Origin: Anaerolineae bacterium
GTDB taxonomy: Bacteria > Chloroflexota > Anaerolineae > B4-G1
Direction of reading: 5' to 3'
Assembly (NCBI GenBank): GCA_030612585.1
Contig: JAUWNP010000045.1
Span: 1-26,856 of the forward strand
DNA: 26,856 bases
The notes beneath the pieces were generated by a model. That model was not told where the DNA came from. It saw only the letters and a program-made list of their open reading frames with translations, and searched no databases. How positions within the stretch are numbered: the first letter of the stretch is position 1; the number at the start of each line of letters is the position of its first letter. The position numbers and the translations under genes were made by a program. Positions 1 to 7,342 of the stretch are shown here, one piece after another.

Positions 1-807
1 CATGGCGGGAAAATTGGCATCGAACTTGACTTCCTACCGGCTGAGTACCGACCAAGATTGGAAGATGCCTTGCCACAAGTCGTTCTTGTTAATTGCGAGG
101 ACTTGATGGGCAAACTGCGCATGGTCAAAACACCAGAAGAGATAGAGAAACTGCGCCGGGTCGGTCGTGCGGCAGAGAACGCGCACTACGCTGCTGCTCG
201 ACAAGTCGGGCCCGGGGCGACTGAAATGGATTTGGCACAGCATATCTACAGTGAGTTGTTGACGGGTGGGGCGGAAAGCATTCGGATGGTGGTTATCGGT
301 TCTGGTGAGAGGAGCCAACATGCGAATCCTGTCCCCACTATGCGCAAGATGCAGCCTGGTGATCTGATCCGTACCGATCTCTATGCAACCATCGGAGGCT
401 ATCTCTCAGATGTGGCCCGTACGATGGTCGTTGGAAAGCCCAATGATGATCAAAAGGCCACCTGGGACGCATTGACCAGAGTGCAGCACAGTTGCTTGGA
501 AATGATTAGGCCGGGTGCTCAGACGGCGGATATTTACCGTCATTATGCGCGTACTTTTGAGGATGTGGGGCTGCGCCCGCTAAGATTCCTGGGGCACGGG
601 TTGGGGTTGACGCTGCACGAAGGGCCTTACATTAATAAATACACTAATGCCACTCTTGAGGAGGGCATGGTGCTTTGTATTGAGCCCTTTCACATCTTGC
701 CAGGTGTGGAGGGATACCAGTTGGAGGATGAGGTGATCGTAACGGCTGATGGTTATGAACTCATCACCAACCAGCATAGCAGCGCTGCCCTTATCGAAAT
801 TCTATAG
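1..807 (+). CDS. M24 family metallopeptidase (Xaa-Pro peptidase/creatinase-like), 5' partial
   Basis: The reading frame is open from the first base, so the start codon and the N-terminal creatinase-type domain lie upstream; 268 residues are visible. The pita-bread fold ligands are all present: the two Asp of TDLYATIGGYLSD, the His of GHGLG, the Glu of CIEPF and the Glu of LEDEV. Family members cleave Xaa-Pro dipeptides, but the same fold also hydrolyses creatine and ectoine and, as DddP, lyses DMSP, so the substrate is open. The gene ends 38 nt before the SDR gene on the same strand, which suggests one operon with the opine-dehydrogenase-like and ABC importer genes. With these neighbours a small amide- or amine-cleaving role is at least as likely as general peptide turnover. 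The family call is secure; the activity is not. Confidence 0.88.
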   Translation, partial: HGGKIGIELDFLPAEYRPRLEDALPQVVLVNCEDLMGKLRMVKTPEEIEKLRRVGRAAENAHYAAARQVGPGATEMDLAQHIYSELLTGGAESIRMVVIGSGERSQHANPVPTMRKMQPGDLIRTDLYATIGGYLSDVARTMVVGKPNDDQKATWDALTRVQHSCLEMIRPGAQTADIYRHYARTFEDVGLRPLRFLGHGLGLTLHEGPYINKYTNATLEEGMVLCIEPFHILPGVEGYQLEDEVIVTADGYELITNQHSSAALIEIL

Positions 808-845
808 TTCTTTCCGAGAGATAGGCCTTGTAGGAGGAGTACACT

Positions 846-1661
846 ATGCGTTTCCAGGGAAAGGTAGCCCTGATAACGGGTGGAGGGTCTGGCATCGGCC
901 GGGGCGCTGCCTTACGGTTCGCCGAGGAGGGTGCCCACATCGTCGTGGCCGATATTGTCGGTGAGACTGCCGAGGAGACAGCGGCGTTGATCCAAGTGAA
1001 AACACAGCAGCAGGCTCTGGCGGTGCAGGCAGACGTGGCCCACTCAGAAAGCGTCGCCGCCTTGGTCCATGCCGCAATTGACCGTTTTGGTCGCATAGAC
1101 ATTCTGTTCAACTCGGCCGGTATCCTCATACTCGGCAGCGTTACGGAACTCTCAGAGAGTGACTGGGATCGCCAGATAGACGTTAACCTGAAGGGCATAT
1201 TCTTATGCAGCAAGTACGTCATACCCCACATGATCCGCAATGGTGGAGGATGCATTGTCAACGCAGCCTCGATTGCCGGGGTTGTTGCTTTCCCCAGAAA
1301 CGCGGCCTACAGTCCCTCGAAGGGCGGCGTGATGCTACTGACGAAAAACATGGCCCTCGACTATGTTCAGCATAACATTCGGGTCAATTGTGTTTGCCCC
1401 TACTGCATTGAGGGGCCGCTGATGGATCGCTTCTTCGCCGAACAAGCAGATCCGGACGCCGCCCGGCGCGAGATAGAAGAGGCATGTCCAATGGGGCGCA
1501 TGGGGACGATCTCCGAGGTAGTGGAACCGGTCCTCTTTCTGGCTTCTGATGCAGCCTCATATATTACCGGCGAGTCGCTGCTTATTGACGGTCTATTAAC
1601 GGGCGGGGTGGGGGGAGTGAAGTTATCGAGGATGTATGCCACTAAGCGAGGGGAGCGATGA
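846..1661 (+). CDS. SDR family NAD(P)-dependent oxidoreductase
   Basis: A classical short-chain dehydrogenase of 271 residues. It shows the nucleotide-binding TGGGSGIG at residues 11-18, NSAG at 89-92, and the catalytic tetrad Asn114, Ser142, Tyr155 and Lys159 (YSPSK). An acidic residue after strand beta-2 (VVADI) favours NAD(H) over NADP(H). The ATG follows a GGAGGAG ribosome binding site by about 8 nt. The family oxidises or reduces alcohols, sugars or hydroxyacids; the substrate cannot be told from sequence. The C-terminal tail (about residues 250-271) is longer than the usual end of the fold. The stop overlaps the start of the next gene by 4 nt (ATGA), so the two are probably translationally coupled and act in one pathway. 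Confidence 0.92.
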   Translation: MRFQGKVALITGGGSGIGRGAALRFAEEGAHIVVADIVGETAEETAALIQVKTQQQALAVQADVAHSESVAALVHAAIDRFGRIDILFNSAGILILGSVTELSESDWDRQIDVNLKGIFLCSKYVIPHMIRNGGGCIVNAASIAGVVAFPRNAAYSPSKGGVMLLTKNMALDYVQHNIRVNCVCPYCIEGPLMDRFFAEQADPDAARREIEEACPMGRMGTISEVVEPVLFLASDAASYITGESLLIDGLLTGGVGGVKLSRMYATKRGER

Positions 1662-2812
1662 GCAACGAAGCAAAAACTGTCGCAGTCCTGGGGGGGGGGA
1701 ATGGTGCCTTTGCCACGGCCGCTGACCTGGCCCTGCGGGGTTTCAAGGTAAACCTTCTTGAGGTACCGCAGTTCGCGGAGAACATCGCGGGCGCGAGAGA
1801 AGCCGGAGGGATCGAGCTTGAGAATCGGGGCGTACCCGGATTGCCATCTGGATTTGGGAAACTAGGCGTGGTGTCAACTGATCCTGAGGCTGTACTGGCT
1901 GACGCGGAAGTGATCCTGGTAGTGGTTCCGGCCTACGCCCAAAAGAACTTCGCCGAGATCAGTGGTCCGTATCTGCGCCCCGATCAGATTGTGGTACTCA
2001 GCCCTGGCAATTTCGGGGGGGCGTTCGAGTTTGCCCAGGTACTGCGTCAGGCCGGGGTTACTCATCTACCTGTGCTGGCGGAGACGGAGTGTATGATCTA
2101 CTCCGGCTTCAAGGAGAGCCCCCACAAGGTTTGGGTCAGTGGCTTCAAAGAGGGTCTAAAGGTCGCTGTGCTGCCGGGTAGGAATGGGACTGAGATCTTG
2201 CCCAAGTTGCGCAATTTGTACCCCAGGCTGGAACTGGCCCAAAACGTCCTGGAGACGGGGTTGCGAAACGTGAACACCGTCGTTCATGCCCCCATTCTCG
2301 TAACCAATGCCGGTCGCGTGGAGAACACTAAGGGCGACTTTCTCTTCTATTGGGAAGGTTGCACACCCGCCGTGGGCAAAGTGACTGAAGGGGTTGAGCG
2401 AGAGCGTATGGCCATTGGTCAGGCGCTCGGGCTGTCGTTAACCCCGATGCGTGACGTGCTGATCGGTTGGTACGGTTTCCAGGGGGCCAAGGGTGAAACG
2501 CTCACCGACGTCCTGGCCACCAACCCGGCTTACGAATGGGACACTGCGCCCCCCTCCTTGCGCCATCGTTTTCTGCTGGAAGACATCCCCTACGGGATGG
2601 TGCCGATGGAAGCCCTGGGGCGACTGACAGGCGTACCCACTCCGGTGACGACGGCCGTCATCACCTTCGCTTGCGAGATGCTGGAGATGGATCTGCGTGC
2701 CAACGCACGAACGCTCGATAGTCTTGGCTTGCGGAACTTCGCATTGGACGAAGTCCTTGCCATCGTCAACGAAAAGGGTGTCGTTGAATCGTTTGAGGCT
2801 CAACCTGGATAA
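1658..2812 (+). CDS. NAD/NADP octopine/nopaline dehydrogenase family protein
   Basis: 384 residues, with an N-terminal Rossmann domain (GGGNGA at residues 12-17) and a C-terminal opine-dehydrogenase-type helical domain carrying the Asn...His stretch NVNTVVHAP typical of the family's active site. Opine dehydrogenases reversibly join an amino acid and a 2-oxoacid by reductive amination. In a catabolic cluster the oxidative direction, releasing an amine or amino acid plus a 2-oxoacid, is plausible, and the 2-oxoacid:ferredoxin oxidoreductase downstream would fit. The ATG overlaps the SDR stop by 4 nt. The codons for the glycine-rich loop form an uninterrupted run of ten G at 1690-1699, a slippage-prone tract close to the start. 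Related 2-dehydropantoate reductase-like enzymes share the N-terminal fold, so the substrate is uncertain. Confidence 0.85.
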   Translation: MSNEAKTVAVLGGGNGAFATAADLALRGFKVNLLEVPQFAENIAGAREAGGIELENRGVPGLPSGFGKLGVVSTDPEAVLADAEVILVVVPAYAQKNFAEISGPYLRPDQIVVLSPGNFGGAFEFAQVLRQAGVTHLPVLAETECMIYSGFKESPHKVWVSGFKEGLKVAVLPGRNGTEILPKLRNLYPRLELAQNVLETGLRNVNTVVHAPILVTNAGRVENTKGDFLFYWEGCTPAVGKVTEGVERERMAIGQALGLSLTPMRDVLIGWYGFQGAKGETLTDVLATNPAYEWDTAPPSLRHRFLLEDIPYGMVPMEALGRLTGVPTPVTTAVITFACEMLEMDLRANARTLDSLGLRNFALDEVLAIVNEKGVVESFEAQPG

Positions 2813-2829
2813 GAAGTGAGGAGGAGAGT

Positions 2830-2856
2830 ATGGAAAATGGTGTAGAAGCCGTCTGA
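2830..2856 (+). other. possible 8-codon leader ORF
   Basis: A strong AGGAGG ribosome binding site (2819-2824) precedes ATG at 2830, which opens a reading frame of only eight codons (MENGVEAV) closed by TGA at 2854-2856. It lies in the 113-nt gap between the opine-dehydrogenase-like gene and the binding-protein gene. A small hairpin (ACCGT/ACGGT, 2864-2876) follows. It may be a leader peptide or the scar of a lost start; the sequence gives no way to decide. Confidence 0.25.
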
Positions 2857-2925
2857 CCCGTTGACCGTTTCACGGTAGCGGAGTCCCTGTCTCAGGATAC
2901 AATCAGAACACAGGAGGAAGTAGAG

Positions 2926-4131
2926 ATGGACAAGAGAGAACGAGCAGCAAACGTTATTGCGTCCCTTGAGAATGAGATGCGACATGGGCGTATCAGTCGC
3001 CGTGATTTCTTGAAGCGGACGAGTGGGATACTGTTGTGGGCAGGCGTGGGCGGATCGCTGCTGAGCGGTTGCGGGCAGGCTCCTGCCCCCTCCACGGCCG
3101 AGCCGACTAAGCCACCAGAGGCCACCAAGCCGCCGGAGCCCGCTGCGCTGGAGGGAGAAATCGTCTGGGTGGCTCAGGAAACGACCAGTCGTGATGAGCA
3201 CTTTGAAGACTTTCCGGAGTCGATCAAACTCACACGGGTGGTGTATACCGACCAGCCAGCCGTGCTCCAGCAGTTGCGCGTGGGTTCGATGGAGGCCGAC
3301 GCCATACAGATTAACCCTATGCATGCCGGCTGGGCGCGCGAATACGACTTGATACAGCCAATCGACACAAACAGGCTCGCAAACTGGCATAAGGTGCTGC
3401 CCGGATTCGCGAAAATGGAGTGTATGCACAATGACAAGGGCGAGCTCGACGTGCTCCCCCAATTCTGGGGAACGGATGCCATTGCCTACAATGCGGACGA
3501 GGTAACGGAGGAAGAGGCATCCACCTGGGCTATTCTATGGAGTGACAAGTTCGCCGGGAAAACGGCCATGCGAAACAACGCGCAAGAAGGCCTGGCGCTT
3601 ATCGGCCTCTATCTGGGCGCCGAGAACATCTGGAATCAGACAACTGAAGAATTGGCCGCTTCTTTGGACTTCCTGAAGAAAGTGAAGTCAAAGTTCCGCA
3701 CGTTCTGGAACAGCCTGGCAGATGTTGAAGCCCTGTTCCTGAATGGAGAGGTGGTAGCCTCCCATACCTGGTTCCCCATCGTGAAGCAGCTCAACGACGC
3801 GGGCATGAACATCAAATGGAAGCATCCCAAGGAAGGTGCCATCGGCTTCATGGAAGGGCAATCGATCGCCAAGGGTACCGAGGGTAACAAACTCGATCTT
3901 GCGTATGCCCTTCTGGACTACATACTCTCCGACGAGTACTACAAATCCTTCTATGACGGCACCGGCTATCGCTACTGCACAGATACCCAGTTTGACTATC
4001 TGCCGCCAGAAACGATAGAGTATCTGGGCCTGGGTGGGATAGATGAACTGATCTCCACGCTCCACATGTGGGAGCTCACCCCTAACCTGGAGGAGTATCA
4101 GGAGGTCTGGACGGAATTCCTCGCCTCCTAA
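2926..4131 (+). CDS. ABC transporter substrate-binding lipoprotein, spermidine/putrescine type
   Basis: 401 residues. The N-terminus combines a twin-arginine motif (SRRDFLK, residues 24-30), a hydrophobic stretch and a lipobox ending at Cys49 (LLSGC), so the protein is probably Tat-exported and lipid-anchored outside the membrane. A disordered Pro/Thr/Lys/Glu linker follows (about 52-75), then a periplasmic-binding-protein type 2 fold as in PotD-like proteins. An aggaggaag ribosome binding site lies upstream of the ATG. The two permeases and the ATPase follow, so this is the ligand receptor of the importer. PotD relatives bind polyamines, but also opines, thiamine, iron and other small cationic or organic molecules. 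The neighbouring opine-dehydrogenase-family gene makes an opine-like or amine ligand worth testing. Confidence 0.9.
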   Translation: MDKRERAANVIASLENEMRHGRISRRDFLKRTSGILLWAGVGGSLLSGCGQAPAPSTAEPTKPPEATKPPEPAALEGEIVWVAQETTSRDEHFEDFPESIKLTRVVYTDQPAVLQQLRVGSMEADAIQINPMHAGWAREYDLIQPIDTNRLANWHKVLPGFAKMECMHNDKGELDVLPQFWGTDAIAYNADEVTEEEASTWAILWSDKFAGKTAMRNNAQEGLALIGLYLGAENIWNQTTEELAASLDFLKKVKSKFRTFWNSLADVEALFLNGEVVASHTWFPIVKQLNDAGMNIKWKHPKEGAIGFMEGQSIAKGTEGNKLDLAYALLDYILSDEYYKSFYDGTGYRYCTDTQFDYLPPETIEYLGLGGIDELISTLHMWELTPNLEEYQEVWTEFLAS

Positions 4132-4144
4132 TTCGTTTCCCAGT

Positions 4145-4178
4145 CCCTGGAGTGCAGAGTGTGTTCTGCACTCCAGGG
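4145..4178 (+). promoter_or_regulatory. strong intergenic hairpin after the binding-protein gene
   Basis: A perfect 14-bp inverted repeat (4145-4158 with 4165-4178) with a GTGTGT loop starts 13 nt after the stop codon. It is not followed by a T run, so it is not a simple intrinsic terminator. In many binding-protein operons such a hairpin protects the upstream mRNA and lowers expression of the permeases; that role is inferred here. Confidence 0.6.
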
Positions 4179-4191
4179 GCCAACTGGTCTC

Positions 4192-4294
4192 CGGTACAAA
4201 ACTGCGCCAGAAGCGGTTACTTGCTGCACGGAGCGCCCCCGGGACGGGGGCCTGGAGCACTTTGTACGACGGGGGCTTAGAGTGTTTTGTACCG
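4192..4294 (+). repeat. TTTGTAC repeats: two tandem 25-bp units plus an inverted copy
   Basis: Two adjacent imperfect 25-bp units (4243-4267 and 4268-4292, 20 of 25 positions equal by eye) both start GACGGGGGC and end TTTGTAC. An inverted 11-bp match, CGGTACAAAAC at 4192-4202 versus GTTTTGTACCG at 4284-4294, brackets them. The gap between the binding-protein gene and the first permease therefore holds three copies of a TTTGTAC motif, one inverted. This looks like operator architecture or a folded RNA element. Nothing coding is seen in this gap (4132-4374). Confidence 0.45.
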
Positions 4295-4374
4295 AGACTA
4301 ACGAGAGTTACCTGGGTGCGGGGCTTTGCTGGGAGATCCCCACAGCGGGCGATAATTGATTGGAGAATGGCACG

Positions 4375-5244
4375 ATGAAACGTTTGATCCCCAAAGACAG
4401 ATTGCTTGCGTGGATCCTGATAAGCCCCCTGGTGTTGTGGCTGCTCGCGCTTTTTCTGGGGCCGATCCTCGTGATCTTTGTGCACAGTTTCTGGATAGAG
4501 AAGGACGCTCACGTCATTGACTACTTCAGCCTCGATAATTGGGTCTATTTCCTCGTTCATCCCCAGTTTGGGCAGGTCTTGCTCAAGTCGGTCGGCATTG
4601 GGCTGGCCGTGGTGGCGGTAAGTCTTGCTTTTGGTTATCCAATGGCCTATCTGGTTGCACGAAAAGTCCCCGCGAAATATCAAACACCTGCCATGACGAT
4701 TCTTCTGTTTCCGTTTCTCACGTCGCACATCGTGCGGATTTTCGGTTGGATGACGATTCTAGGTCGCCAGGGGTTTATCAATACCGCCCTGATGTCTCTA
4801 GGGGTGGTTCAGGAGCCGTTGGACTTTCTGCTCTATAGTAACATGTCATCCGTCATTGGACTAGCCTACGTGCTTATGCCACTGATGATCATGCCGTGTA
4901 ATATTGTGCTAAGCCGGATTGATTCATCGCTGATGCAGGCTTCGTACGACCTGGGGGCAAATGCCTTTCAAACGTTCTTCAGGGTAACGCTGCCCCTCTC
5001 AAAGCCCGGCATCGTGGCTGGTTTCCTATTGGTCTTCGTCCCTGCGACCGGCGCTTACTTTGAACCATTACTTCTGGGTGGAACCAGAGGCGTGATGATC
5101 GGAAATATCGTGGCCAATCATTTTACAGGGGCGATTATGTGGTGCAAAGGGTGCGCCTTGGCCTTCGAAGTAATCTTCGCGGTAGCCCTGCTGGTAGCGG
5201 TCTTTCTAAAGTTGGCAGGCAGAGTGCAACTCAAGATCGGATAG
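4375..5244 (+). CDS. ABC transporter permease, PotB type
   Basis: An integral membrane permease of 289 residues from ATG 4375, chosen because a GGAG ribosome binding site sits about 9 nt upstream; an in-frame TTG at 4360 would overlap that site. Several hydrophobic segments are evident, the first at about residues 9-33. The cytoplasmic EAA-type loop (around YDLGANAFQTFFRVTLP) that docks on the ATPase is clear. With the PotC-type partner it forms the membrane channel of the importer. The gene sits 243 nt after the binding-protein gene, separated by a hairpin and repeats, and 14 nt before the second permease, so the two permeases and the ATPase form the tight part of the operon. Confidence 0.92.
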   Translation: MKRLIPKDRLLAWILISPLVLWLLALFLGPILVIFVHSFWIEKDAHVIDYFSLDNWVYFLVHPQFGQVLLKSVGIGLAVVAVSLAFGYPMAYLVARKVPAKYQTPAMTILLFPFLTSHIVRIFGWMTILGRQGFINTALMSLGVVQEPLDFLLYSNMSSVIGLAYVLMPLMIMPCNIVLSRIDSSLMQASYDLGANAFQTFFRVTLPLSKPGIVAGFLLVFVPATGAYFEPLLLGGTRGVMIGNIVANHFTGAIMWCKGCALAFEVIFAVALLVAVFLKLAGRVQLKIG

Positions 5245-5258
5245 AGGGGAGGACAAAA

Positions 5259-6125
5259 ATGAGTGTCAGAGATACGCAGCCTAGAGTTACCTTTGCAACT
5301 GGGCGTGTCGCGCAATTCGCTCACTCTCTCGTCGTGGCTCTACTCGGTCTGAACGGAGTGTTCCTGTATATTTTCTTCCTTGTCCCGCTTTTTATCGTGA
5401 TCGTATTCTCTTTCAACAGCGCGAGTCGCATAGTGCCGCCCCTCGAAGGCCTCACCTGGGACTGGTATGGAAAGGTTATCGGCAACAGTGTCTTGCTCGA
5501 ATCTGTGGAAAATAGCGTTGTCATTGCCCTCGGTACGGCGGTCATTACCACCGTAGTAACCACTCTTGCTGGCTATGCCCTATATCAATACCCATTCCGA
5601 TTTCGCCGCGTGGTGGAGATGGCTTCGTACATACCACTGATCACCCCAGGGCTGATCTATGGCGTAGGTCTGCTCATCTATTTTCACGGGATGGGCCTGA
5701 AGCCCTCTCTATTCACCGTTATCGTGGGACACGTTACGATGACGATCCCCTTTGCCTTTATCATCATCACCAACGTGGGGCTGGCTAACCTGGATAAGTC
5801 TCTCGAGGAAGCATCCATGGACCTGGGGGCAACGCGCCTGACGACATTTCGGCGCATTATCTTGCCGATTATTCAGCCGGCGCTCATGGCCGCTTTTCTC
5901 TTCTCTGCCATCCTTTCCTTCAACGAAGTGACCCTGGCTTTCTTCCTGAGCGGCACTAAGAATACGCTGCCCGTATATGTATATTCACAATTTTATCGTC
6001 GTGTCACGCCGGAGATCAATGCAGTCTCTACAAGCACAGTGGCGGTAACACTGACCGTAATCCTGTGCACAGCCTTAGCTCTACGCCTCAGGCCCGGCCA
6101 AGGCCGAGCTGGCAAACAACAATAG
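5259..6125 (+). CDS. ABC transporter permease, PotC type
   Basis: 288 residues from ATG 5259, picked because a GGGAGGA ribosome binding site ends a few bases before it; the open frame runs further upstream inside the PotB-type gene but without a start signal. It has an N-terminal membrane segment (about residues 20-48), further hydrophobic helices, and the EAA loop (EEASMDLGATRLTTFRRIILP) that contacts the ATPase. It is the second half of the heterodimeric transmembrane channel. Its stop is 17 nt before the ATPase start. Substrate specificity lies mainly in the binding protein, so this gene adds only the transporter class (spermidine/putrescine/2-aminoethylphosphonate-like). Confidence 0.92.
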   Translation: MSVRDTQPRVTFATGRVAQFAHSLVVALLGLNGVFLYIFFLVPLFIVIVFSFNSASRIVPPLEGLTWDWYGKVIGNSVLLESVENSVVIALGTAVITTVVTTLAGYALYQYPFRFRRVVEMASYIPLITPGLIYGVGLLIYFHGMGLKPSLFTVIVGHVTMTIPFAFIIITNVGLANLDKSLEEASMDLGATRLTTFRRIILPIIQPALMAAFLFSAILSFNEVTLAFFLSGTKNTLPVYVYSQFYRRVTPEINAVSTSTVAVTLTVILCTALALRLRPGQGRAGKQQ

Positions 6126-6142
6126 TTGAGGAGTTAGCCGTT

Positions 6143-7282
6143 ATGGTAACCACTGAAATCAGGTCAGGTTCTTTGACAGACGGGAGGGTTCAAGACAACG
6201 CTCGCACACCGCCTCCCGATGTCGAGATGATCAACGTCTCCAAGCATTTCAAAGATGTCGTGGCGGTTGATAGCCTATCAATGGAGATTGCCAAAGGTGA
6301 GTTTGTGTCTCTATTGGGGCCGAGTGGATGTGGAAAGACGACTACGCTGCGCATGATCGCTGGACTTGAGAAACCCACTTCCGGCAAGATCAGGATTCAG
6401 GGACACCCCACCGCCGATCTCCCAGCGTATCGGCGGCCCACTAACATGGTTTTTCAGAACTACGCCCTGTTTCCACACATGTCCGTGTTTGACAACGCAG
6501 CTTACGGCCTCAGCGTGCAGAGGATTGACAAGGAGATCATAAAGCAGAAGATCACGCAACTCCTCGAATTGGTGCAGTTATCGGGCTATGAAGGGCGCTA
6601 TCCACACCAACTCAGTGGTGGGCAGCAACAGCGCGTGGCATTGGCACGCGCACTGGCCCGAGATCCGGCTGTCCTGTTGCTCGATGAGCCTCTTGGCTCG
6701 CTGGATCTGGTGCTGCGCCACGACATGCAAGTTGAGTTGAAGAGACTGCATAAACAGGTGGGAATTACCTTTATTTACGTAACCCATGATCAGGAAGAGG
6801 CTCTGGCGATGTCCGACAGGATCGCGGTCGTGAACGAGGGCCACCTGATCCAGATAGCAGACAGCAAGCAGTTGTACGAGGAGCCGGCCACAAAGTTTGT
6901 CGCCGGATTTGTGGGTGAGAATAACGTATTACCTTGCAAGATAGTGGAGAGAAATAGCGACTGGGCTGCATTGGAGATTGAGGATGGACGGATGTTGGTC
7001 CCGTCGGGTTCCGCTGGTACAGTTGGACAAAGCCTATATGCCTGCATTCGTGCTGATCGGGTTGCCCTGGGTTCATCCTCAGAAGCCTGCCAAAACAGAT
7101 TTGAAGCACGACTCCACGAGGCTGTCTTCAGGGGAACTACTGTAAAATGGTTGGTTAGATTGCCATCTGGGTGTTTGATGACTATTTCAACACCTGTCGG
7201 AGAGACCTCAGAGCAACTCAGTATGGGGGACACTGTTCAAATCGGGTGGAATGTCGCTGATGTCCGCGTGTTGACTGAGTGA
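6143..7282 (+). CDS. ABC transporter ATP-binding protein, PotA type
   Basis: 379 residues from ATG 6143, which follows a GAGGAG ribosome binding site by 9 nt. The nucleotide-binding domain shows Walker A GPSGCGKTT (59-67), the Q-loop in VFQNYALFP, signature LSGGQ (157-161), Walker B VLLLDEP (177-183), the D-loop SLD and the switch His215. The C-terminal third is a TOBE-type domain, typical of importers that take up polyamines, iron or phosphonates. About 28 residues precede the conserved domain, longer than usual. It powers the importer formed with the two permeases just upstream. Gene order binding protein-permease-permease-ATPase reverses the classical potABCD order but is common in this transporter class. 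Confidence 0.93.
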   Translation: MVTTEIRSGSLTDGRVQDNARTPPPDVEMINVSKHFKDVVAVDSLSMEIAKGEFVSLLGPSGCGKTTTLRMIAGLEKPTSGKIRIQGHPTADLPAYRRPTNMVFQNYALFPHMSVFDNAAYGLSVQRIDKEIIKQKITQLLELVQLSGYEGRYPHQLSGGQQQRVALARALARDPAVLLLDEPLGSLDLVLRHDMQVELKRLHKQVGITFIYVTHDQEEALAMSDRIAVVNEGHLIQIADSKQLYEEPATKFVAGFVGENNVLPCKIVERNSDWAALEIEDGRMLVPSGSAGTVGQSLYACIRADRVALGSSSEACQNRFEARLHEAVFRGTTVKWLVRLPSGCLMTISTPVGETSEQLSMGDTVQIGWNVADVRVLTE

Positions 7283-7342
7283 GAGCGAGTTGTTTGTCCG
7301 CCATGAAATGAGAGATCTTGAGGCGACGAGGAGACAGCGGAA

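Noticed and set aside
2800..3462. 220-codon open frame on the minus strand
   Set aside because: It covers the signal peptide and linker of the binding protein in antisense and has no motif or start signal.
4243..4292. CRISPR repeat
   Set aside because: Only two adjacent units with no spacer between them and no cas genes nearby.
3688..4728. 346-codon open frame on the minus strand
   Set aside because: It lies opposite the binding-protein gene, the repeat gap and the first permease, all of which have clear family motifs; it has no recognisable domain and no ribosome binding site.
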